From contig CALSCQ010002483.1 of the NCBI GenBank assembly GCA_943704525.1, positions 1 to 40,000 on the forward strand: a stretch of DNA of 40,000 bases. The letters are read 5' to 3'. Within the stretch, counting starts at the first letter, position 1. Each line of letters starts with the position of its first letter. Made by a program: the position numbers and the translations under genes. The stretch comes from Pigoraptor vietnamica. Lineage: Eukaryota > Opisthokonta > Filasterea. This document shows, in pieces, positions 1-21,803 of this stretch. Under the pieces are notes generated by a model that saw nothing but the letters and a program-made list of their open reading frames with translations, had not been told where the DNA came from and searched no databases.

Positions 1-115
<115 letters not shown>

Positions 116-198
116 CTCACCCTTCCTTCTCTCCCTTCCATTCTGATTGTTGTCTCTCGTTTGTCTCTAACCGCCTGTTGTCTGACCTCCCCCTTCAG

Positions 199-1859
199 AC
201 AATTCTGTCCGATACGTCGTAGCGTTTACGGAGTTGGCATCGTCTGGCATATCGATCTCGTACGTTACGGCGACAGTGGGTGAAGATGGGCGCGCCGCTG
301 TCACCGTGGGTCCCGTCCCTCTGCCGTACGGGGGCGTTTTCGGCGGCCCACTGGTCTCCCTTTCCTCTGGGGCATCCCCTCACGTGATCGTGGCCTCGGA
401 CGGAACTGTCGCGGTGTCGATGTCTTTGGACTGTCTTTCAGGGGTGCTCGAGAATGTGACAGTCGCGAACCTCACGCGGCGTTTGGGGCACAGGTGGGGC
501 GTCGCGATGGTCCCGTCAGCCTTGTCGCCTGCAATCGTTTCGGTATCTCGTCTGCCTTCGTGCGCCGCGTTCGTCGCGGTCGAGACGTTGGGAGGGGAAC
601 TGCTTGGCGACGGAGCGTGCGTCGTTCCTGACGGCGTCGTTACGTCTGCGGCCGTGAGCGTCACGGAGGCCGGTGACGAGTGTGCGCATCTGTCTGGGGC
701 CACAGCTGCAGGCGCAATCTCGTATACGGCAAATGCGAACGTTTACGTTACACTGATCTGCGCAGACGCCGAAACGGGGAAGCTATCGATCGCGTCAGGC
801 CCCACGGCGCTCGGGCCTGGCTCCAACACGTCTGTCGCTGCGCTTTCAGTCGTTGGTGCCGACGGCGTTGTTCGGGTCGCTATTGCCGAGTTGCACTCCG
901 ACGGCTTTTGTTTTAATTCGGATTGGAACAACAAGCGCGCGTTTCCGCTCGTGTGCGACGCCGTGCCCACGCCCATGGCTCTTGTTATGGACTACAATGT
1001 CGGCACTTGGGACGATTTCGTTGCGCTTGCTGGGATCGCCGCTCCGTATGCGACACCGTGTGGGCCCGTGATGCACGGAACGTTCGACTTGGGCCGCAGT
1101 CCTTCTGTGGCGCTGCACTCGCGGCGCACCGCGGACGGCGCCCTGGAATTGGGCCTCGCAGAGGTGCACGCGGGCTTTGGATCGGGCTCTGTCGATTGCA
1201 ACGGATGCGGCTTTCCGAACCACTTTGATGGTGTCGTACTGGACGGATGGCCCCTCCCGCCGCACATGACCGGAGCGTGGTTACTTGGGGATTCCCGTGT
1301 CGCGTCCCCGACCGCGGTCGCACGATCGTCGCTGGCGAGGCCATCGCCCGTTGTTCAGGCGGCGCCCGTCGCTGCGTCCCTTGACCCTTGCGTCGCGTGC
1401 GTCGAAGCAATCCAGGCGGCGCGTATTGCCATTCAGCACGATTACCAGCTCGTTTCGTGGCTGACAACAACGGCTGCGGCAACGTGCGACATATCGCATT
1501 TTGTGCTCGGCGGAGACAAAGTCGGATGCGAGAACTTTATCTTCATGTACGGTCCGGAGATCGTCGTCGAAGCGCTCACCGCAATTCTGGCCAACAAGGT
1601 GTGCCAGCTCGCTAGAATATGCCGGGCGCTGCCTGCGGTGACCGACGGCGTCGCTGGGCATCCAGGCGCGCGAGGTGCGGTTGACGACGAATCGATCCCT
1701 GCGGGCGTCGCGTTATTGTCGCCGCTGTGCGCCACGCGCGCTTTGGCGGATGCACTTGCTGTGCAAATCGACGAATGGGTCGCGTCGTCGAACAGCCGCA
1801 TGGGAAAGGCTGTTGGCTCCGCGCTTGCGAAGCTGCTCGACAAAGCGTGCAATAAGTGA
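199..1859 (+). CDS. Secreted-type protein with C-terminal saposin-B domain (last exon, 5' partial)
   Basis: This is the terminal exon of a gene that begins left of the window. The exon opens after a pyrimidine tract ending in CAG at 196-198, and one open frame runs from there to a TGA at 1857-1859, about 553 residues. I see no convincing ATG start inside it, so it is a 3' fragment. The first two thirds is rich in Val, Ala, Ser and Gly with scattered Cys, looks beta-stranded, and matches no family I know. From about nt 1384 to 1625 there is a saposin-B pattern: C-x2-C, then about 28 residues to C, 13 to C, 24 to C, and C-x5-C at the end. These six cysteines form three disulphides in the family, whose members bind or perturb lipids in lysosomes or outside the cell. 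The protein is therefore probably secreted or lysosomal, but the signal peptide would lie off the window. An AGTAAA at 1889-1894 may be its poly(A) signal. Confidence is good for the saposin domain and low for the rest. Confidence 0.8.
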
Positions 1860-2283
1860 CCGCGGTTCTCTTTTTATTTTTATCGTAAAGTAAACGCGTC
1901 GACCTCCGTCTGCATACGTAACGTCCGGTCGATTAATGGTTTGTTCGGCTTCAGTTACAGAAATGAGTAGAATCGTTGTGAACGATTCACAGCAGCCTCC
2001 AAGACAATGTGAAGCGCAACCCCCTTGAAGGGCCAAAGATAGCACACTAATTTTGAAGTTGGGCCAGGCGGTCGGCGCGCTGCCAATTAAAATCGATAGG
2101 TTTGGCTTGGAATACCATGCCCACCAGCCATAACCCGAGTAGCACAGGTCTGGATGACGGGCCTAAGTGAACCCGATTCTCCAAATGAGCGTCGTTTACT
2201 TGATGAATACTGTAACAGTAAGTGTCCATGACTCAGACGATCTTCATGGGCGTGTGCATGCTGCGTGCGTGCTTGCGCCTGAA
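1860..2283. other. Convergent intergenic region with a perfect 8-bp hairpin
   Basis: This 424-bp gap separates two genes that end towards each other. It is visibly more AT-rich than the flanking exons. It holds a perfect hairpin at 1970-1988 (8-bp arms GAATCGTT/AACGATTC, 3-base loop). AGTAAA occurs on the plus strand at 1889-1894 and on the minus strand at 2195-2200, so each gene has a candidate poly(A) signal within 90 nt of its stop. No gene was found here. Confidence 0.6.
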
Positions 2284-14009
<11,726 letters not shown>

Positions 14010-14592
14010 TATCTATCGATCGAAAAATAAGGAGTGTGATCTACGTGGGCTACGTCAGGCGTGAGTCGCCCGTAACACCGCTGGTCCCCTTGGAGGGCAT
14101 CTTAAAAGAAAAAACAGCGGGACTCTCGTGCCGCGCGCAAAAAGGCGGGTCGCGAGTGTGCGAATCGTCCCAAAAAAAGTCTGTTGGTTGAGAGGCCGCC
14201 CACCACGTTCATGTGTCAAACGGTGTTGGCGTGTGGATCTGTCACGTGACCATCGATGCCTCACCCCGGATGTCACATCTCCCTCCATGCCCATATATGG
14301 GAAATACCCACGAATGTCTAAATGTAGCTCATTTCGCGCGACGACAACCAAAACAGGCGTTGATCAACACACCGCCAGCCCCTCCCAGAGCCACTGCGGT
14401 ATTGTTCGCGTCGTCGATGCCTCTTCATTCTCCTGTCTTTCATCCCTCTCACGATCAGCGACCTCAATTGTGCGTGCGTGTGTGTGCGTGTGGGTGTGTC
14501 TCGTGCGTGCCTATGTGCAAGCCGCGCCAGCTGTCGTTCGCACGCAACACTCTTTGTTAGGAGGGGTACTCCCCACCCCTGCTGCACTCGCC
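14010..14592. promoter_or_regulatory. Shared divergent promoter region of SMG1 and integrin alpha
   Basis: The SMG1 start (14009, minus) and the integrin start (14593, plus) face away from each other across 583 bp, so both promoters should lie here. The region is less GC-rich than the exons, with a GT-rich stretch near 14470-14510. Apart from the CArG-type site listed separately I see no clear TATA box at a standard distance from either start. Confidence 0.6.
14291..14300. promoter_or_regulatory. CArG-box-like site (CCATATATGG)
   Basis: CCATATATGG fits CC(A/T)6GG, the site bound by SRF-type MADS-box factors. It sits inside a perfect 12-bp palindrome, about 290 bp upstream of the integrin alpha ATG and about 280 bp from the SMG1 ATG. 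In animals SRF controls many adhesion and cytoskeleton genes, which makes the placement suggestive. Function here is inference; a 10-bp match can occur by chance. Confidence 0.4.
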
Positions 14593-17500
14593 ATGGCGGC
14601 GGCGGCGGGCAGGGAAGGCGCGCATCGCCATGCGCTCGCCGCGATTTGCTTGCTGTCGGTCGTGGCAGCCGCTTCGGGGCAAAACATCTTCTACTCCTCC
14701 ACGCCGCTGTTTACGCTGTCCACGGATCAGCCGGGCGACTCGTACGGTGCGTGCTTGCAGTTGTATGCCCAATGTATATACTCAACGTTTTGCCGCACTC
14801 AATGTGATTGTTGTAACGTGCTCTTCTGTGCGGATGCAGGCTTTGCCGTCGGCGCCGGGGACTTTGACGGCGATGGCATTGCGGACGCTGTCGTGGGCTC
14901 TCCCACGTACACGCCGTGGCAGGATTCCGCGCAGTCGACGACAGCCACGTCGCAGAGCATGTTCCGCGACCGCACGGCGGAGGGCGCCCTCTATTTCCAC
15001 TACGCGCCGCAGCAGTCCGGCAAACCCCGCGACATTACGTCCATGTTCACGGGCATCCCTGCCAATTCGGTGTACCTCACGAACGGCATCACGTGCGCGC
15101 TGAACGTCGCCGACACGTACCTCTATCTCTTCAGCGGTAGTCGGGTGCTCACGATCGACCTCTCGACCAATGCCGTTGTGAGCGACGATACGATCGCGTC
15201 GCGCTTTGGGATATCGACGTCGTTCTTCGCGTCGGACCTGGACGCGGTGGCGCACCTGCGGCTGAACACGAACGCCGCGCCTCTCGTGTATTCGACGAAC
15301 GAGATCTATTTTTTCAAGGGCACGGACTACCTCGTGGTCGCCGTGACGCAGCAGGGGATGAAGGAGGTCTCGAGCAGCCGCGCGTCCATCTCGAGCCGCT
15401 TTCAGCTCATGCCGTTCGTGTCGAACCTCCAGTCGGTGCTGTGGGTCCCGCCCTCGCAGGCCATCTTCTTCCGCGACGGCAACTACTCTGTGTTCGATGT
15501 CGAGAACCGCCGCCCGCAGAACTACCCAAGCACCGCCACGCGCCCGGTGGCGTCGTCGATCTACCGCGGCCCCTTTGGCACGAACTTCCGCGCGACAGTG
15601 ACCATTCTCGACCCAACGGCACCCAACCACGCTCGCCGCGTGCTCTACTTCCAGGGGACGCGCGTCGCCCTGTTGTCGAACATGATCATCTCCAACGGCA
15701 CGTGGGTATCGGTGATTCACTCTCGCCGTCACGAGGCCACACAGAGAAGCTAACCTCACGCATACTTGCAGTTTTGCGGCGCCCACTTCAACGACGCAGT
15801 TCAAGACGGCCACGCGCTGGCGATCGTACTTTGGTGGCTCTATCGCAGTGGGGAAGTCTGGCGCGAGTGGGCCCGACAGCGCAGTCGCCGGTGCCTTCAG
15901 CGCCGACTTGAACAACGCGAACAGTGCGCGCTCGTTGGGGTGGGTGGCACGACTGCAGCGCGTCCCGTTTGTCGTGTCTGACACAGCACGCCTTGCCTGT
16001 GCAGAGTCGGCTACTACGACTACGGCCGTCTGTACCTCTTCGCCGGTTCGACGAGCGGCGTGCTCGCCCCGCAGTCGGCCGCCATTTCGTTCCTGGGCAC
16101 GGCGACGTCGGTGTGTCAGATGGGTTTCAGTGTGGGCCTCGGCCTCGCGAACAGCACGCGCGGGCTCAGCCGCGTCGTGTCGGGCGTCATCAACGCCAAT
16201 AGCATGGGCGGCATGATCATCTCGTACCCGGAGGGCGGCGTCGTCAACGACCTCGCCTCGACAGCGTGCGGCGTGGCCTACGGACAGTACTCGTCAAAGT
16301 GCGTGGCGCTTTGGGCAGTCGGTCCCGTCGCATTGTTTTCACTCACAGTGCGTCCGGACGTGTTTTGGGCTCCCTCTGACAGCCGCATTCGCCCTTCACA
16401 GGTTTGGCCATGCCATTGACGTGCTTGGCGATTTTGATGGCGACGGCGTGGACGGTGCGTGTGGGCGCTGTCTGTCGCTCAGATGCATCATGCGATACAT
16501 CATGCGTATCGCGTATTGCGTCTCGAGTGCAGCACAATCTCTGTCCAACGGCGGAGAGCCGGGGGGAGGGGGGTTATTTGCTGTGTGCGGTTCTGACCCA
16601 CCCTCTCTTTTGCGCAGACGTCGTTGTGGGGAGCATCAAGGGCGACCAGACGCAGGACATCATTTTTGGCGGCGATGTGTCCATCTTCAGCGGCGCGTAC
16701 GCCGAGGTCAGGAGCCAGTACACGACCCTCTCGATTGTGTGGAAGCGCGGGGGCACTGTCGTTGGCGGCCGTTTTGGGCATTCGCTGCTTTCGGTCGACA
16801 TCAACAAGGATGGGTATGTGTCGCTGTTCTGCGCCCTCCGTTCGCGTCTTCGCTGTGTTCGGTGACAGTGAAATTGACGCTGGACTTTCTGCTCGCAGCC
16901 TTGACGATCTCTTCGTTGGCGCCCCGAGCGCGTCACCCGGCGGCCGCGTGTATCTCTTCCTGCAGAACCCGCGCCCCAGCGGCCTCTCGACGGTCGAGTC
17001 GTGGACGTTCGATGGCCCGGCCAACGACGAGGAGTTTGGCTATGCGATGGCGCTTGCCGGCGACGTGAACAAGGACGGTTACCCGGGTGCGTGCTCCTTT
17101 GTTCGTATAGGCTGAGTGTGTTGTGCGGATGGCATTCGTCGCTCATACGTCCCGTGCTGCTGCGGGCTCTGCGCAGACGTCGTGATCGGGGCGCCCTTCT
17201 ACAACAATCGGCAGGGCCGCATCTTCATCTTCTTTGGCGGCGCATCCGGGCCAGGCGCAGCCCCCAACGAAATTGTGTACGGGTCGTCGCTGTCGCCCGC
17301 GGGTGCGCAGATGTTCGGCTTCTCCCTCGCGTCCGCGGACTTTGACGGCGACGGCTATCCTGGTGCGTGGGCAGCAGTCCCCCTTAATTTTTTTTTTTTT
17401 TCCCCCTGGTCTTGTTTTTTGTCGGTCATCTTTGTACCTCGTCTTTTCAGTATCTCACGCGAAGCCTTTTACTTTGGCCGTTGTGCTTTCTCGACAGATA

Positions 17501-20500
17501 TCCTCGTCGGCGCTCCCCGCAACGCAAACCCGACGGGCGGTTCTGTGGTGGCTGTGCGCGCGAGGCCTCAGTCGGACATCAACGTCCGCATTAGCCTGAA
17601 GAGCGCGACGGTGCGCACGGACGAGTCGTTCTCGTATCAGATCAACATCACGTGCAACGGGCCGTCCGCCCTCCCGAAATTTCGCATCATCGCCAACGTC
17701 TTTGTCCTCAACACGACGGTGCGTTTGGCGCGGCGCTCCTTGTGTGCGTGCTCTCCGCTTTGCACCCGACGCGCATGTACCTGCTACTCTCGTGGCTAAT
17801 ATGTGTGAGCTCTTTCCCTTCAGGTGAGCACGCCCGTCGCCACCTTCCCCAACGGCGCGGCCGTCCCCTACACGACGTTCTGGACGCCCACGTCGAGCGG
17901 CTGGATATTCTCGGTGGATGCCGGCCTTGCGGTTGGCGCGCGCACGAGCATCACGGTGAACTATGGCAGCTTCAACACGAGCCTGCAGTACCCGTCGTCG
18001 GTGACGCTCACGGCGCGCGCGGACGTGCCGGCGGACGTGATCGATCCGTTCCCCGACACGGACTCTAGCAGCGCCACGGTTTCGATTGTGTCGGTCGCAG
18101 ACCTCTTCGTGAGCGGGCGTGTGTCGCTGAACACAACGGCCGTCAACGGAACCAGCTTCAACGCCACGACGGGCACGGTGCGCATTCGACAGGGCGACCC
18201 CCTCTACATTTCGAACGTCACGGTCGGCAATCGCGGGCCGAGCACGGCGTTTGGGCTGACAATCACACTGACTTTGCCCGTGGGCGTGTTCCTCGACAAC
18301 ATTACGTCGCCGATCACGTGCAGCGGGCGCGGGCCGGTCGTGTGCACCACGGGCGCGCTCCCGCCGGGCGGGCTTGTGACGCTTACGTGAGTGCGAGGGA
18401 GGAAAGTGTACTGTCACGTGAGGTGGGCTTTGCTTACACACCTTTTGTTGCAGGAACATTCAATTGTCCACGCCCGGTTTGACGAAGAGCGACAGCGTGA
18501 CCGTGCGTGTGACGTCAGCCGGCCTCGACCCCACCCCTAATGACGCAGTGGTACGTGGCGGTCGCGCGTGTTTTTGAATTGGCGACAGACTCTGAACCGT
18601 CGTTTCTGCTCGCGCGCGTGAATTGCAGTCATCCTCGAACAACGTGGACGTGCTGTCCTTTGGCACCAAACTCTTTGTGGACTCGATCAAGATTGAGTCG
18701 GCGACAGACGACCCGAACATCTACGTGGGCTCGTCCGTCCGCGTGATTGCGCAGGTGAGCCAGCAGCATCATTCTCTTGCGAACGCCTAGAGCCTCCAAC
18801 CCACCCCCTCCCTTACTCACTGTATCCAACGCTTACTTTGCGACAGGTTACGAACCAGGGACCCCGCGACGCGATTGCGTCCACCATGCGCTTTGAGATT
18901 CCCTCCACATTCGAGAAGACGCAGGCAAACCTCCAGCCCGCGACCCTGCCCAGCACGTACAACGACGAGCGCCCCGGCGCCGGTCCCCTCTACAACGTGT
19001 CGTACTCTGTCACGACGTTCCCCTTCCAGGCCCAGATTGTGATGACGACCGTCTTCCGCATCGCATCGAACGCCGTGGGGTCGTCCGTCAGCGCCAAGGT
19101 GGTCGCCATTTCCAGCGACGAAACGGGTACCAATTTCTACGCGACGGCGAACAAGCCGCTCGGTCGCAAGTCGGATCTGTCGCTGACCCTGGCGGACAGG
19201 CTGGGACGCATCACGCCCGTCGTGAACGAGGTGATCAACGCCACGGCCACCGTCGTCAACATTGGCCCGTCGGACATGCTGGCGGCCGCGACCGCGACGG
19301 TCTCGTTTGTCGTGGGGGACGTCGCACTGACGTACCCGCGCATTTTGTCGATGGCCGCTGGGTGCACTGCTGCGAACACGTCGGCCGGCATCACGACTGT
19401 CACGTGCACCGTGGGCGGGCTCAACCTGAACGACCGCGGGACGCTGTACGTAGCGTTTGTGCCGGCAACCGGCGCAGACAAGGTGACGATCGTGTCGAAG
19501 GACTCGACGGGTTCGACGCGCTCGACGTACGTGGTGCCCATTGAGCGCCGCGTGAACCTGCAGGGGTTCATCCAGGCGCAGGCGACCGAGGTGCGCACGC
19601 AGCAGCCCATGCAGTACTCGTTCATCGTCCGCAACGGCGGCCGCAATGACGCCACAAACGTCGTCATCAACCACACGCTGTCACAAACGACGCGCGCCCC
19701 GTTTGCGAACCACTTCACCGTCCAGCTGGCCGTGTACAGCACGCCCTCGGGTGACCAGAATTGCGACACGTCGAATCCCCGGTACATCATATGCAACCTC
19801 GGCACTCTCAAGGGTGTGTCGGCGGGCGGCGCCTCGCAGGTCCGAGGCCGCGTGCGCCTCCTTCCGGTGAACCCCGGCGTCGGCACGGTGTCAGTCGCGG
19901 GTGGGTCATTCGCCGCTTGCACCGCACCTGTTCATGTCGTGGTATGACTTTGTCGTCTCACTCTCCCTCCCTTCTCAAACGCGCACCCGCACGCGCAGTG
20001 ACTTCGACGCAGGCCGACCTGGACCCCTCCGACAACAGCGGCAGCTTCAACGTGTTCATCCAGGAAACCAGCGACATTGTGCTGGACGCCTCGTTCGATC
20101 CCCTGCTGCCCTACTACGGCGGCAAGCTCGTGATCACGCAGCGCATCGTTACCCTTGGTCCGGCCAACGCTACAAACGTGGCGCTCGCCGTCAACTTCCC
20201 GGCGGCGGCGCTTGCGTACGACCCCACGCCGGCGCAGGTCCAGAACTGCAATGTGACGGTGAGCACATGTGCCGCCCGGGTGCTCAGTTCCTTGTCGCTG
20301 ATCGTGAGCTGATGTATTCTTCTGTGGCCGTGCGTGACCTGCAGCTCAAGGGTGACCAGCGGTCGATTGCGTGCTCTGTGACGCCGCTGCTGCGCACGGA
20401 CAGTTCCGAGTCTGTGCAGTTCTTCTTCCGCGTGAACAGCACGTTCTACCAGCCCTCGTTCCCGTACTACGCGCGCATTTCGCAGTCGGTGGGTGGCTTC

Positions 20501-20576
20501 CACTTGATTGCAAAAGTGATTAGCTAATCGCACGGGCGAGTCATCGTGCCGTTATCGCAACAGCGCTCACCAACAT

Positions 20577-20612
<36 letters not shown>

Positions 20613-21429
20613 TTCTTCTTTCCACGCAGCCCCTCGAGGAGGGTCCGGACGAGGCTGCCTCAAGCAACAACATTCGGTCGATGGATATCTCCGTATACCC
20701 GCCTTACGCTGACCTCTCGCTCGTCCCGTCGACGGTGCCGACTGTGACGAACCAGGCCGGCTCGATTGTGTCCATCAACCTGACGCTCACGAATCGCGGC
20801 CCGCTCAGCGTCCCGTACGTTGTGCTGAGCCGCCTGCGCTGGCCGTCGTCGGTCACCCCGACGAGCATCATGCTCACGTCGGAGAACTCGACGTTCCTGT
20901 CGGCGTGCGTGGGGCAGACGACGTGCGTCCTCCCAGCGATGAACCTCTCGGCAGTGACCACAATCATCCTCACTGGGACGTACAACCCGCCCGCACAGGC
21001 GCCCTCCGAGCTCGGCTTTGCGCTGAACGTCTCAAGTCCTGTGCTTGACATGAACGAGGCGAACAACGTTGTCGTGCTGCGTGCGCCCGTGGTCGCGGCG
21101 GCGGCGGCAACCGTCGTTTCCGGCAGCAGCGGCGGCGTTGCCGCGTGGATTATCGCAGTCGCCGTCGTCGGTGCCGTTCTCCTGATTGGCGGTGCGTGTG
21201 TTACGTCAAAAGAGGGTGAAGTGTTGTGGAAGGGTCCGCGACAAGCGACTTTTCGCGGTAGTGTCTGTGTTGCATGTCTGCTGACGCGCTGCTCCCAATC
21301 CACGCAGCGGTCGTGTTTGGCCTCTACCGTTACGGGTTCTTCAAGCGCAAGCTGCCCCCGCTCATGGACTTTGACGGCGCGAACCCCGTCGGCGCGACGA
21401 CAGTGGAGCCGCCGCCCCTCGAGGACTAG
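14593..21429 (+). CDS. Integrin alpha chain, complete, with hemopexin-like insertion
   Basis: This is a type I membrane adhesion receptor subunit that should pair with an integrin beta. Exons: 14593-14746, 14840-15701, 15772-15939, 16005-16298, 16402-16454, 16618-16813, 16899-17086, 17177-17362, 17498-17718, 17824-18386, 18454-18550, 18629-18754, 18847-19900, 19999-20258, 20345-20488, 20630-21191, 21308-21429. All phases agree, giving 1,749 residues. The ATG has a CCATGG context and begins a signal peptide of about 29 residues. Seven FG-GAP blades can be counted near residues 50, 358, 434, 493, 562, 622 and 684. Blades 1 and 4-7 carry Ca-binding loops such as DFDGDGIAD and DINKDGLDD; blades 2 and 3 lack them. 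Between blades 1 and 2, residues about 115-335, are four hemopexin-like repeats (IYFFKGTDYL, AIFFRDGNYSVF). Residues about 705-1690 form a beta-rich stalk with many N-x-S/T sites. A membrane helix at about 1694-1718 is followed by GFFKR (1719-1723) and a short tail. Nothing looks broken. Confidence 0.95.
20579..20612. repeat. Poly-C run of 34 in integrin intron 15
   Basis: Thirty-four consecutive C lie in the 141-bp intron 20489-20629, 17 bases before its 3' splice site. It forms part of the polypyrimidine tract. A run this long may also be length-variable or partly a sequencing artefact. Confidence 0.95.
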
Positions 21430-21607
21430 ACGCCCTGCTTCTCGACCCACTGCATTAGCGTTTCACCGCGTTGCTAGACACCGCCGGCAGTTCCTTTCTC
21501 CTTCTGCTTCATGCGCTTCCAACTGTCGCGGTGCACCCACGCTCGCACCGCGTGGTGTTTTTGTCGATTTTCGCGCGTTCCTTTTGCGTAAACACCGTAT
21601 GACAGCA

Positions 21608-21674
<67 letters not shown>

Positions 21675-21803
21675 AACGGCTCTGATGCCTGCTGTGCATT
21701 CGCTTTCGCCCAGTCGACTGTGTGGTGGCAGCAAGCAATTGCACACTTTCTGCACGAGCATCACGTCACCCATATGTTATTGCCCTGGCCATTCGCACAA
21801 CCC
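21430..21803. other. Convergent intergenic region with integrin 3' end
   Basis: This 374-bp gap separates the integrin stop from the stop of the minus-strand LOTUS/HerA-like gene. It contains GTAAA at 21588-21592, a possible poly(A) signal, and then the long poly-A run at 21611-21673. No other gene is visible. Confidence 0.6.
21611..21673. repeat. Poly-A run of 63
   Basis: Sixty-three consecutive A follow GCATAT, 181 bp past the integrin stop codon. There is no flanking target-site duplication that I can see and no adjacent retroelement body, so it looks like a simple homopolymer and not the tail of an inserted element. Confidence 0.95.

Noticed and set aside
14782-15984. 400-codon minus-strand frame opposite integrin exons 2 and 3
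   Set aside because: It is Arg/His/Val-rich shadow translation; the plus strand has phased introns and recognisable domains. The antisense frames at 17455-18459 and 18817-19674 were rejected likewise.
21611-21673. Poly-A run as the tail of a LINE, SINE or retrocopied gene
   Set aside because: There is no element body upstream, no target-site duplication and no coding remnant; the preceding sequence is simply the integrin 3' region.
21463-21773. Minus-strand frames with a poly-Phe stretch
   Set aside because: They are translation of the poly-A run; no conserved sequence flanks it.
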